From: a virus
Length of the DNA: 31,322 nucleotides
IMG/VR virus record: IMGVR_UViG_3300046167_000179
Location: 1-31,322 of that record
Direction: 5' to 3' (one strand)
Program-made: the position numbers and the translations under genes
In this document: positions 21,064 to 28,983 of the stretch, piece by piece
Numbering within the stretch: the first letter of the stretch is position 1
Layout: the number at the start of each line of letters is the position of its first letter
Notes under the pieces: model-generated
Database searches by the model: none
The model's input: only the letters and a program-made list of their open reading frames with translations
What the model was told of the DNA's origin: nothing

Positions 21064-22825
21064 TTATTTTTTATTAGTTGGATAAGCCCCTCTGTCTGGT
21101 CTATCAATCATTCTTTCAGTCATCTCGCTTGGATTTTTAGGCTCTTTCAAACCTTTCTCGTAAGCCGAATTAGGGTCTACTCTCTTATCTCCTTTCAACT
21201 TGTATACTCTTAACTCCCAGAAATGATGACAGTTTTTACCTCCCTTAAATTTTAGTAAACTATAGTTTTGTCTGTTATGACCTAACTCATTATTTACACC
21301 TCTAAAAGACATCATATTAATATCTTCCTTTCTAAATACTATCTTTCTTTCTGTAAACGTCTCCATTTTCTTGCAGAAAGTTCTACTGTCTGGAGATTTT
21401 CTTACAGGCATATAAGCGTATCTAACTTTATAGATTTCACTATCTTCTTTAGATGACTTATTGCTAGACTTAATTTCAGCCATTTTAACCTCACTTAACT
21501 CTTCAGCATACTTCTCAGTATGTATAACCTCCCAATCATCGCTTATAATCTCTCCTAAGCCTTCTAATTGCTCTAACATATCATCTCCTTCTTCATCAGA
21601 AAAGTCTGTTGGCTCTTCTTGAGAACTTAGCTTCTCTCCTGTTTCTTCTTCTCTCTTAATCTTAGTAGATATGTTATCTAATTCTGTAAACTCAATAGGT
21701 TGTAAAGTAACAAAGTATAAGTTTAGGTATATTCCATTTACAGATAATATCTCACAGAAATCATCTAGTAAATCCTTTTGGAAAGGTCTAACAACAAAGT
21801 TATCCATAAGTATAGATGCAGTTCTTAATTCCTCTGCATTGTTACCAAAACCTGTGTTATCCTTAATACCTAATAAAATAGGAGATACAATTCCGTGTCC
21901 TAACATTATCTTCTCTCTACTCTCATCAGCTAAGAACTGATATTGTGCGTGAGCATCTGGTAAGTGTATAGGGTCTATAGTTGCAGAACTATCTTTGTCT
22001 TCGTTAAAAGCTATAATTGTTCTACCTGCATTGTTTGTTCCTCCAAACTTATCATTTATCTTGCTTTCTATTATTTCTTGAGTCTCCTCTGGAGGAATAC
22101 CATTGTTGAAATTAATAAATAAACTAGGCTGTAAACCATTCTTTATATTGTTGATATGGTAGTTAGACACCTCTACCTCTAAATCACAGTACTGTAAACA
22201 TCCGTGATAGTCACTAGGAGTATAATACCAAAATCCACTTTGATAAGGTTTAGATACAAATATCTCAGAAGTTTCCTTCTTACCACCTTGACCGAAAGCA
22301 GGTATTCTTTTAGGCTTATCGCCTCTCTTGTACTCAGACCAATTAGGATGATAGTACCAAGCCTTGATAATTCCATCTACAGCTTTCTCAGCTCTAAGAG
22401 TTTCTATTGGAAAGTGTAATGCTTTTAGTACTCTCTTTTTAGTTTTATTGTAAACAACTTGGATAGCAGCCATTCCTAGCTCTTTCCTATCGTTTACTAT
22501 TCTTTTAATGTCTTTAGGCTTAAATATTAATTGAGTCTCTGCCCACTCTACAGGCTTCTCTTTACTATCAGTACACTCTAATCCTCTACCATAAATCATA
22601 TCAGATATACCTTTGATACATCTTGAGTTAGTAGGACTACCTAAATTTAAGTCTATTAGTCTACCAAAAGTGATTATTGTCTTCTCCCCAGCTAACCCAA
22701 TTATCTCCTTTTCTCTCTATAGCCTTAGGCATCTCATAGGTAGATAGCTCAACGACACTAAAGTTCTTAGTATAATTCTTTGGCTTACTTACTGAATAAT
22801 TCTTTTTAATATTTATTTTACCCAT
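21064..22825 (-). pseudogene. Portal protein, broken by one extra base
   Basis: The gene starts at the ATG at 22825, overlapping the upstream stop (TAATG). After GEDNNHF the frame hits a stop because the A run at 22666-22669 has one base too many. In the next frame it continues as GRLIDLNLGSPTNSRCIKGI and on to 21064. Correction gives exactly 586 residues. Portal features are the conserved start of the clip/wing (SDMIYGRGL), a long helical middle and QPSLFINFNNGIPPEE. The C-terminal 130 residues form an extra domain with FCKKM, FRKEDI and NCHHFWELRVY. Portals form the dodecameric DNA gate of the capsid. As no phage can lack one, an assembly or sequencing error is the simplest reading. Confidence 0.83.
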
Positions 22826-23259
22826 TATATTGTTATGTATTTATCATCGCCATCTGTAACATTCTCTTCATAATAATTAGCACTTATAGTATGATAAACA
22901 TCCGTATCTGTTTGACTTGTAACGTATATCTTATCTCTATACCATAGAACATCGTCTTTAGTTATTTCTAAAACATAAGACCTTTCATCTAAAAGAATAC
23001 TTGATGCTATACTTATGTCTATGTAATCTTTATTTACTACTGATTTAACATCAGTAAAAGACTCTGAATTTCCTGTACCATCTTCTCTTATAATAGCGTC
23101 AATACCTAAATAACTAACCGAATAAACGCAATTATTTAACTCAACACTACCACCTTCAGAAACCACTCTTTCAACCAACTCCTCTATACCTCCATTGAAT
23201 TTTCTTCTAGGTATAATAGAGAAGGTTTGTTCATCTGATGTTGGCAATAATCTAATCAT
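22825..23259 (-). CDS. Putative structural protein (connector/tail-terminator region)
   Basis: A 144-residue, beta-rich acidic protein (MIRLLPTSDEQTFSIIPRRK...; VEITKDDV-like strands; YVTSQTDTDVYHTISANYYE). No family is recognised with certainty. It lies between the tail-tube candidate and the portal and overlaps the portal start as TAATG, so a virion or head-tail joining role is likely. The intrinsic terminator at 23298-23325 is just upstream of it. Confidence 0.62.
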   Translation of the reverse strand: MIRLLPTSDEQTFSIIPRRKFNGGIEELVERVVSEGGSVELNNCVYSVSYLGIDAIIREDGTGNSESFTDVKSVVNKDYIDISIASSILLDERSYVLEITKDDVLWYRDKIYVTSQTDTDVYHTISANYYEENVTDGDDKYITI

Positions 23260-23297
23260 AAACTTATAACGTATATTTACTTTTTTGTTTTTGTTGT

Positions 23298-23325
23298 AAA
23301 AGAAAAGGTCTACCGAAGTAGACCT
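23298..23325 (-). terminator. Strong intrinsic terminator with TTCG loop
   Basis: Minus strand AGGTCTAC-TTCG-GTAGACCT, a perfect eight-pair stem with a stable TTCG tetraloop (23306-23325), followed by TTTCTTTT. It lies 31 bases downstream of the tail-tube candidate and would limit read-through from the highly expressed capsid and tail genes into the portal. Confidence 0.85.
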
Positions 23326-23355
23326 AAACTAAAAAACATAAAGTAAACTGAAAAA

Positions 23356-23889
23356 CTATGATTGAACTACAACAGTAAATCCTACAGTTGCAGGGTCAGA
23401 ATCCAAGAAGTTAGCAGGTTTCTTTTCCATACCAGTTAAAGTTAATGTATAACCACTTAGGTCATTCATTGCTTGTCCTGTTACGATAGTACCAGCAGTT
23501 ACTTGACAGCCATTTTCAAATCCAGCTAAAAAGTAATTGTCATTTTGGTCTTGAACGATAACTCTTGGTCTACCATAAGAAAGTAATTTTAATTCTTTAT
23601 GGTCATCAACAGTTAATTTTTTCAAGGTCAATTCAACTACTTGTTCGAAGGCAGTAGTTCCTGTTTCAGCACTAGACTGAATATTTTGCGTGAAAGAAGA
23701 AGCATCTCTTACTTCATACTTGTATACATTTGGTGTTCCAGTTACAGCGTCAATAACGTCTGTATTAGTAGCATCAAATGTGTAACTAGCAGGAGTAGTA
23801 TCTTCAAAATTCGAGAAGTAGATAGCTTTTATACCTCCAACCGAATCTTTACATACTTCTTTTCTTCCTAATGTTAAATCACAAGCCAT
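23356..23889 (-). CDS. Putative major tail (tube) protein
   Basis: A 177-residue protein starting MACDLTLGRKEVCKDSVGGI, beta-rich with TFDATNTDVI, VVELTLKKLTVDDHKELKLL and SGYTLTLTGMEKKPANFL. The strand pattern, a central helix after VDDHKEL, size and position beside the major capsid gene fit tail-tube proteins of siphoviruses. Related proteins with the C-D-L-x-x-G-R...CK-x-x-x-G-G start are found in Bacteroidota phages next to capsid genes. A strong terminator follows, as expected for an abundant structural protein. An alternative is a capsid decoration protein. Confidence 0.5.
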   Translation of the reverse strand: MACDLTLGRKEVCKDSVGGIKAIYFSNFEDTTPASYTFDATNTDVIDAVTGTPNVYKYEVRDASSFTQNIQSSAETGTTAFEQVVELTLKKLTVDDHKELKLLSYGRPRVIVQDQNDNYFLAGFENGCQVTAGTIVTGQAMNDLSGYTLTLTGMEKKPANFLDSDPATVGFTVVVQS

Positions 23890-23911
23890 TTGTTGTATTG
23901 GGTTTTAATAT

Positions 23912-23933
23912 CCCTCCCCATAAAAGAGGAGGG
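23912..23933 (-). other. GC-rich hairpin between capsid and tail-tube genes
   Basis: CCCTCC/GGAGGG stem (six pairs, possibly extended) with a ten-base loop, 22 bases past the capsid stop. There is no T run on the minus side (ATATTAAAA follows), so it may act as an mRNA-end stabiliser or weak attenuator instead of a full terminator. Confidence 0.5.
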
Positions 23934-23954
23934 TTATTGTTAATAATTAATTAA

Positions 23955-24884
23955 TTAAGCTGGAGTGTAAAGAACGATGTCAGCACCAAATCCGTGTTGT
24001 ACACCAGCACTGAAACGCATTACGAATCTAACGTTCTGACTTCCGTCTAAATCGCTCATATCTAGCACTTTAACTTCGTTATGGTCAGATAATAATCCTG
24101 TTCCAAAGAAGATGTTAGAAGACTCAGCTAAGTACATATAGTTAGAGTCTAATCCGTTTGCTAAGAATACCTCTACTCCATCAAATAATAATGAGTTGAT
24201 AGCTTGGTTATTTCCTTTTGCTTCGTAACCAGCAGCTCCTACTCCGTCAGCACCAAATCCTCCTAAAGCTCTTACATAAGCTTTATAAACGTTTTGAGCA
24301 ACGTATAATTTTACATCTGACTTTCCGTATAATGCAGAAGGCATAGCGTCTACTACTTTACCCATTTCAGCGATTACGTTAGCAGCAGTAATAGTAGTTC
24401 CTACTACATCGTTTACAGTTCCGTCAGCAGTAGCTAAAGCTACTAATCCGTCAAATTCTCCAGCAGTTGCAGTAGCACCCATCCAGATATTTTTCTCATT
24501 CTTGTCAGCAATCTTAGCAATAATCTCAGCGATTAAAAACTCTTGGAAAGAAGGAGGTAAGTTGTCAAATGCAGAATATCCCATAGATATTGCATCCCAG
24601 TCATCTCTAAAATCAGATTTACACAAGTTTAAGTTTACTTGGAATTCCTCTGGTTGTAAGATTTTCTCGTCTAAAGTAACAGTATCAGTAGCAGCGAAAT
24701 CACAGCTTCCATCAGCGATTAAGTCTGTGGTAGAAAGTCTTTTGATTACTTGCTTGAACTTTACATTTGGTTTAACAGTAATACCACCGTTTTCGATAGT
24801 ATTTGCAGATAATAAAGCTGCTGAGATGTACCCTGCTGCTTTTTCTCCTGCGTAAGTTGTTGTAATTGAAGTTGTTGTTGCCAT
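23955..24884 (-). CDS. Major capsid protein
   Basis: A 309-residue protein in the classical place after a scaffold-like gene. The start is MATTTSITTTYAGEKAAGYI, followed by VKPNVKFKQVIKRLSTTDLI, an EEFQVNLNLCKSDFRDDW segment and a helix-rich domain (EFLIAEIIAKIADKNEKNIW, the spine-helix type region). It ends FVMRFSAGVQHGFGADIVLY. Internal control features (codon use rich in GCT/GCA, preferred codons, low number of rare codons) fit high expression. The arrangement fits an HK97-fold capsid of a Bacteroidota phage. The leader is A-rich (AATAAATAAAAAAAG). It is the most probable main head protein of the window. Confidence 0.78.
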   Translation of the reverse strand: MATTTSITTTYAGEKAAGYISAALLSANTIENGGITVKPNVKFKQVIKRLSTTDLIADGSCDFAATDTVTLDEKILQPEEFQVNLNLCKSDFRDDWDAISMGYSAFDNLPPSFQEFLIAEIIAKIADKNEKNIWMGATATAGEFDGLVALATADGTVNDVVGTTITAANVIAEMGKVVDAMPSALYGKSDVKLYVAQNVYKAYVRALGGFGADGVGAAGYEAKGNNQAINSLLFDGVEVFLANGLDSNYMYLAESSNIFFGTGLLSDHNEVKVLDMSDLDGSQNVRFVMRFSAGVQHGFGADIVLYTPA

Positions 24885-24890
24885 CTTTTT

Positions 24891-25361
24891 TTATTTATTA
24901 AATAGTTTGTTGTAGATTGAATCTTTCACAGTTCTACTTCTGCTTTGTGAATATAAATGTTGTTGTTTTTGCTCTACTTGAGCTTCTGGAGAATGTACTA
25001 TTTCTTCTGCTTCTACAGATAGTTCAGTAACTTCTTCCTTAATTTCTACTTCCTCTGATAACTCAGCAGGAACATCTTTCTCTTCTGAAGGAGAAACGAT
25101 TTCCATCATCTGCTTAACAGAAGCCTTTAATGAATCTAACTCTTCGTATAAAGAATCGTATTTCTTCTTTAGTGACTCAATATCTGAATCTTCAGAAATA
25201 ACTTCTTCCTCTGCGATAGGAGCTTCTTCGATAACTTCCTCAGCTTGTTCTACTTTTTCTTCAGCTAGTTCAACAACCTCTTCTACAGGTGTTTCAACTA
25301 CTTCTTCAGAAGAAAGTAAAATACTTTTGAAAGCATCTACAATTTCTTTTGGACTTTTCAT
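24891..25361 (-). CDS. Scaffold-like acidic coiled-coil protein
   Basis: A 156-residue protein with an extremely acidic first half made of VEEVVE-, AEEKVEQ- and EEVIEEAP-like imperfect repeats. A coiled-coil middle (SLKKKYDSLYEELDSLKASV) and a short basic end (SRSRTVKDSIYNKLFNK) follow. An acidic helical body with a basic C-terminal capsid-binding tail, right before the capsid gene and after the protease, is the usual design of a phage scaffolding protein. The first residues, MKSPKEIVDAFKSIL, may be the protease-side anchor. Confidence 0.68.
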   Translation of the reverse strand: MKSPKEIVDAFKSILLSSEEVVETPVEEVVELAEEKVEQAEEVIEEAPIAEEEVISEDSDIESLKKKYDSLYEELDSLKASVKQMMEIVSPSEEKDVPAELSEEVEIKEEVTELSVEAEEIVHSPEAQVEQKQQHLYSQSRSRTVKDSIYNKLFNK

Positions 25362-25432
25362 AAATTAAAATTTATTATTAATAACTCTATAACACTAATA
25401 ACTAGTAATATAAATATTGTTGTATTTTTGAA

Positions 25433-25573
25433 TTATACATTACCAATACCTTGATTAATCATTCTGCCTTTACAACAGTCTCTACTATACCTACTACCAT
25501 CTTTACATAGACAAGCTCTTCTTTTGTTCTTTGGAGATGTTCTACTCCACTCTTGTTCTCTTCTTCTACTCAT
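25433..25573 (-). CDS. Cys-rich 46-residue protein of the head gene cluster
   Basis: ATG at 25573 overlaps the protease stop by 8 bases. The protein is very basic at the front (MSRRREQEWSRTSPKNKRRA), followed by CLCKDGSRYSRDCCKG and an end QGIGNV. Four cysteines in C-x-C...C-C spacing suggest a metal site. The pattern CLC-x-D-G-x-x-Y-S-x-x-CC...QGIG recurs, as I recall it, in flavobacterial phage genomes at this place, but no function is known to me. About 70 bases without a gene follow. Confidence 0.68.
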   Translation of the reverse strand: MSRRREQEWSRTSPKNKRRACLCKDGSRYSRDCCKGRMINQGIGNV

Positions 25574-26603
25574 CTTTTAACTTGTTTAGTACTTCGTTTA
25601 GTAATTCTAAAGCTTCAGCATCTTCTTCAGATAAAGATAACTTCTCTAGCTTGTTTATCGCCCATTCAACTCCACTAGTTCCTCCCCAGCAATCCCACAT
25701 AAGACCACCACATCCTTCCGAATAAGGTACATCTTTGTGTTGTTGGTGTCTTTTAAATGATGCCATTCTAGATATTGTATCTCTAGTTAGTGGCTCTCTA
25801 TTAGCTAGTTGGTTTGCTCTTTGCTTTCCAACAGGAGTACCACAACTTCCCCAGCCATTCTTTTCTACCCAAGCTAACGCTCTTTTAGCATTGTTGGTTG
25901 CAGACTGTGGATAGTCACTATAAGACTTTAATTCTTGTTCCTTATATCCTTCTGGTTTGCTATGCACCCAACCTTTTGATGCATACTTGTCGTGTTCCTT
26001 TTCATCCATTATTTCTACTTTATCCCCAGTCTTAGGGTTGTACATAATGTGAGGGTATTCTACTAAGTCTTGTTTAGCTAACTCTTGTTCTTTTTGACTA
26101 AAGAAACCTTCTATACTAAAACCAAGATATTTACCCTGCTTTACGTCTTCCCATATCTCATCGTTATCAATCTTCATAACTACAGCCCAAGCACCTTCTG
26201 GAGCATCCAACTTGTATAAGTTAGTTTTATCCATATTAGGGTCTTCTACTATCCAAGACTCTATAAGAGATACTCCTTTTACTGCTAGTTCGTGTTCTAT
26301 CGTAGCATTATTATTCTTTAGTCTTTTAAGGTAAAGTTCAGATGCCTTCTTAACAGTCTCTTTAGAGAACATTATCTTGTAAGCGTAGTCTCCACTTTTT
26401 CTAAATATTTCCTTGTCTGGAACTAAAGCTAGTCCTACTACAATTCTTTTCTCGTCATCTACAGACTTGAATTCCACTTTGTGTCTACTTAAAGCTACAA
26501 AGTTTTCTTCTATTGCAGGACTTTCTACTAGCGAGATAGCTTCTATCCCATCCTCTAGATTGTTTTCGTCTATTATTAATTCTATGATATCTAAATCTTC
26601 CAT
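25566..26603 (-). CDS. XkdF-like prohead protease with an extra C-terminal domain
   Basis: A 345-residue protein. Residues 1-175 match the XkdF-type phage serine protease family in pattern: RIVVGLALVPDKEIFR, then YKIMFSKETVKKASELYLK, the NNNATIEHE His-containing segment, LIESWIVEDPN and KQGKYLGFSIEGFF. These proteases mature scaffold and capsid during head assembly. Residues about 225-325 form a second domain: YSDYPQSATNNAKRAL, NGWGSCGTPVGKQRANQLAN, DTISRMASFKRH, then GCGGLMWDCWGG. I know this motif set as a domain attached to various phage head proteins without a settled role. Position before scaffold and capsid supports the call. Confidence 0.78.
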   Translation of the reverse strand: MEDLDIIELIIDENNLEDGIEAISLVESPAIEENFVALSRHKVEFKSVDDEKRIVVGLALVPDKEIFRKSGDYAYKIMFSKETVKKASELYLKRLKNNNATIEHELAVKGVSLIESWIVEDPNMDKTNLYKLDAPEGAWAVVMKIDNDEIWEDVKQGKYLGFSIEGFFSQKEQELAKQDLVEYPHIMYNPKTGDKVEIMDEKEHDKYASKGWVHSKPEGYKEQELKSYSDYPQSATNNAKRALAWVEKNGWGSCGTPVGKQRANQLANREPLTRDTISRMASFKRHQQHKDVPYSEGCGGLMWDCWGGTSGVEWAINKLEKLSLSEEDAEALELLNEVLNKLKDE

Positions 26604-26614
26604 AATTATTGTTT

Positions 26615-28840
26615 TTAACCTCCTATTGTTGCTGTATTAGCTATATTTAAATCTAATTGTTGTTGAGTCGTTATTTCTGATGAAACCACATACGTTTGTA
26701 TTGGTTGGCTTAATTGACTAGCTATTGATTGTGTTAATTGATTTGATTGTGTGCTTCCTGCTAAGTTGAAGTTAAACTCCCTAGAGTCTCCTTCTCCACC
26801 ACCATTACTACCTGCTGCTGCTCCTATAGCACCACCACTACCTGCTGAAGATTGAAACTTCTGTCTTGCTATCTTAGCTACTTGTAGTAAACCCATAGCT
26901 ATAGTTGAAGCAACCACAAAAGGCTTAGCAAAACTAGGAACAGTTTTATCCCCTATAACTTGAGAAGCACCTAAGAATGTGTTTATGGTTGCGTTAGCTA
27001 TGTTTGCTGCCTTGTTTAACTTAAATCTTTTCTTCTCTATAGCTTCTTGCTTTTTCCTTAAACTCTCATCATTTCTAGCTATCTGTAATTGTATTCTTTC
27101 TCTTTCATCTTTAGATAAGTCTTCATTTAGAAGTCTTTGATTAAGCTCGTTGTTTAAAGCGTTTGTTTTATTTTGCTCTATAGTTAATTGTCTGTCATAT
27201 TCCCCACTTAAAAAGTCAGTCATAGAAGACTGAAGTTTCATATATTCCTTAAGACCATCCTGTAAAGTGAATTCAGCCTTAATTTCATCTTTTAATGGCT
27301 TCATAGTACCTATTTCAGAAATCTTAGCAGCTTCTGCCTTCTTAGTGTAGTAGTCGTTCCATCTTATTAACAATGTTGGAAAATTCTCATCCATTGTGTC
27401 TAGTTGACTCTTTGTATTACTTTCGAAATCAGATAATTCTTGACTAGCTTGAGCCTTAGTCATTTTACCAATCTTTACTTGGTAGTCTAGAAATAACTTA
27501 AGCTTAGATTTGTAGCTTTCAGCTTCTTGAACAAACTCCTCTCTATCTTCTTCATTTTTTCTTTGTAAATTCTCGATATGATACTTTCTTTCTATCTCTA
27601 TCTTCTCTACTTGAGTTTTAGCATCCAACAACTCTCTTTTCTTAGATAATTTAGTTATTTGGTCTAAATAATCCTCAGCTTCTTTATCAAATTCTTTAGG
27701 GTCTCTTATCGCAGGTAATTTGTCTTCAACACCATCTTTGTTGAATATAGAAAACATTTCTTCTCCAACTATCATTTTAGTCAAACTATCCACATATTCA
27801 TTAGCATCTTTTAGGTCTTTTTTTCTGAAATCCCTTAAAGCATCAAACCTTTGCATAGTAGAGCTTTTCATATAATTATCTAGAGCTTCTTTTTTCTGAG
27901 TCTCTGTCAAATTACTCTTATCTATCTGATTTTTTGTTCTATCAATGTACTTTTGTCTTTGTTCTTCTAGGTCTTCAAGTGTGCCTTCAAATGCTCCAAC
28001 ACCACCTTCAGCTATTCGCTTAGCTCTTTCTAATTCTATCTCTACTACTTTAGATTGAGCTTCTGTTATTTTTTCTAAAACAGCTTGAGCTTTAGCATTT
28101 TTAACTAAAGACTCAGTTAATTTATCTATATTCTCTTGAGATGTTTTTGTTAATTTACCTTGCTCATCTATTGTTAAATTCAAGTCCTTAAACTCATTGT
28201 TAACATTTGATACTATTTTCTTTTTATCTTCAAGAGAAACGTTTGTACTTCCTAATACATCTTTAAGAATCATTAATTTAGCAGCTTGACTATCTACTAG
28301 TTTAGAAAAATCTATTGTAGAGTCTGATGCTTTCTTAGACTTCTGACTATAAAAGTCTAAAAGAGCTGTTAATCCTTGAAAAGCAACCAATATACCTGCT
28401 GGACCAAGAAGTGATTTTCCAAACCTACCTAAAGCACCACCAAAACCAATAGTTTTACCTGTAGCTTCGTCAACACCTTTAGACATAAAGAATAAGTTTG
28501 AAGCTAATTGTTGAACGTTGTTCGCAACACCTCTAATACCATAAGGAGCATCAGATAGAACTCTACCGAATTCCAATGTAGCTGAAGTAGCTGCTCCTGT
28601 TTGACTAGTAAATCCTCCAACAGATTTTCCTAGTGTATTAAACTGCTTCCTGTTTACGTTACTGTATTCTACTGTATTCTCTACATTTTTAGAAGTTACA
28701 ACAAAATTACCTAACTCTTTCCTTAGCTCCTTTATAGGTACTTTGGATGATATAATTTGATTATTTATATTTTTTAATGTAGCACTAGTCCCTCCATCAT
28801 TAAGAACTATCTTTATTTTAATGTCTTTTTCGTTAGCCAT
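26615..28840 (-). CDS. Tail tape measure protein
   Basis: At 741 residues this is the longest gene here. It has the standard makeup: an N-terminal helical part, a hydrophobic stretch near residues 145-165 (LGPAGILVAFQGLTALLDFY), a long charged coiled-coil body (about 180-600) and a second hydrophobic segment near the end (PFVVASTIAMGLLQVAKIA). A Gly/Ser/Ala-rich tail follows. Tape measures set tail length and help DNA enter the host membrane. At about 1.5 angstrom per residue the length predicts a tail near 110 nm, which suits a siphovirus. This is an estimate from the family rule. Confidence 0.88.
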   Translation of the reverse strand: MANEKDIKIKIVLNDGGTSATLKNINNQIISSKVPIKELRKELGNFVVTSKNVENTVEYSNVNRKQFNTLGKSVGGFTSQTGAATSATLEFGRVLSDAPYGIRGVANNVQQLASNLFFMSKGVDEATGKTIGFGGALGRFGKSLLGPAGILVAFQGLTALLDFYSQKSKKASDSTIDFSKLVDSQAAKLMILKDVLGSTNVSLEDKKKIVSNVNNEFKDLNLTIDEQGKLTKTSQENIDKLTESLVKNAKAQAVLEKITEAQSKVVEIELERAKRIAEGGVGAFEGTLEDLEEQRQKYIDRTKNQIDKSNLTETQKKEALDNYMKSSTMQRFDALRDFRKKDLKDANEYVDSLTKMIVGEEMFSIFNKDGVEDKLPAIRDPKEFDKEAEDYLDQITKLSKKRELLDAKTQVEKIEIERKYHIENLQRKNEEDREEFVQEAESYKSKLKLFLDYQVKIGKMTKAQASQELSDFESNTKSQLDTMDENFPTLLIRWNDYYTKKAEAAKISEIGTMKPLKDEIKAEFTLQDGLKEYMKLQSSMTDFLSGEYDRQLTIEQNKTNALNNELNQRLLNEDLSKDERERIQLQIARNDESLRKKQEAIEKKRFKLNKAANIANATINTFLGASQVIGDKTVPSFAKPFVVASTIAMGLLQVAKIARQKFQSSAGSGGAIGAAAGSNGGGEGDSREFNFNLAGSTQSNQLTQSIASQLSQPIQTYVVSSEITTQQQLDLNIANTATIGG

Positions 28841-28841
28841 C

Positions 28842-28982
28842 TTATAATCTTCTTTGTTTTAGGTTGTACTTAAATTCTTTCCAGTTTGTAGTGGATTGAT
28901 ATTTTCCTTTAGCTATTAATATATCCTCATCAGATATTAGCCAATCATCTTCGTTCAATAAATCTATTATATCTTTTAACAT
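28842..28982 (-). CDS. Small tail-region protein upstream of tape measure
   Basis: A 46-residue gene from the ATG at 28982, fitted between the FN3 gene stop and the tape measure start with one-base gaps. It is acidic at the front (MLKDIIDLLNEDDWLISDED) and basic at the end (KEFKYNLKQRRL). The place directly before the tape measure is where tail assembly chaperones sit. It is short for that role, and no slippery frameshift site was seen. Confidence 0.58.
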   Translation of the reverse strand: MLKDIIDLLNEDDWLISDEDILIAKGKYQSTTNWKEFKYNLKQRRL

Positions 28983-28983
28983 A

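Noticed and set aside
22655-22675. Programmed ribosomal frameshift in the portal gene
   Set aside because: No classical slippery heptamer or downstream structure is seen, and five other genes show the same kind of one-base insertion, so an error or mutation is simpler.
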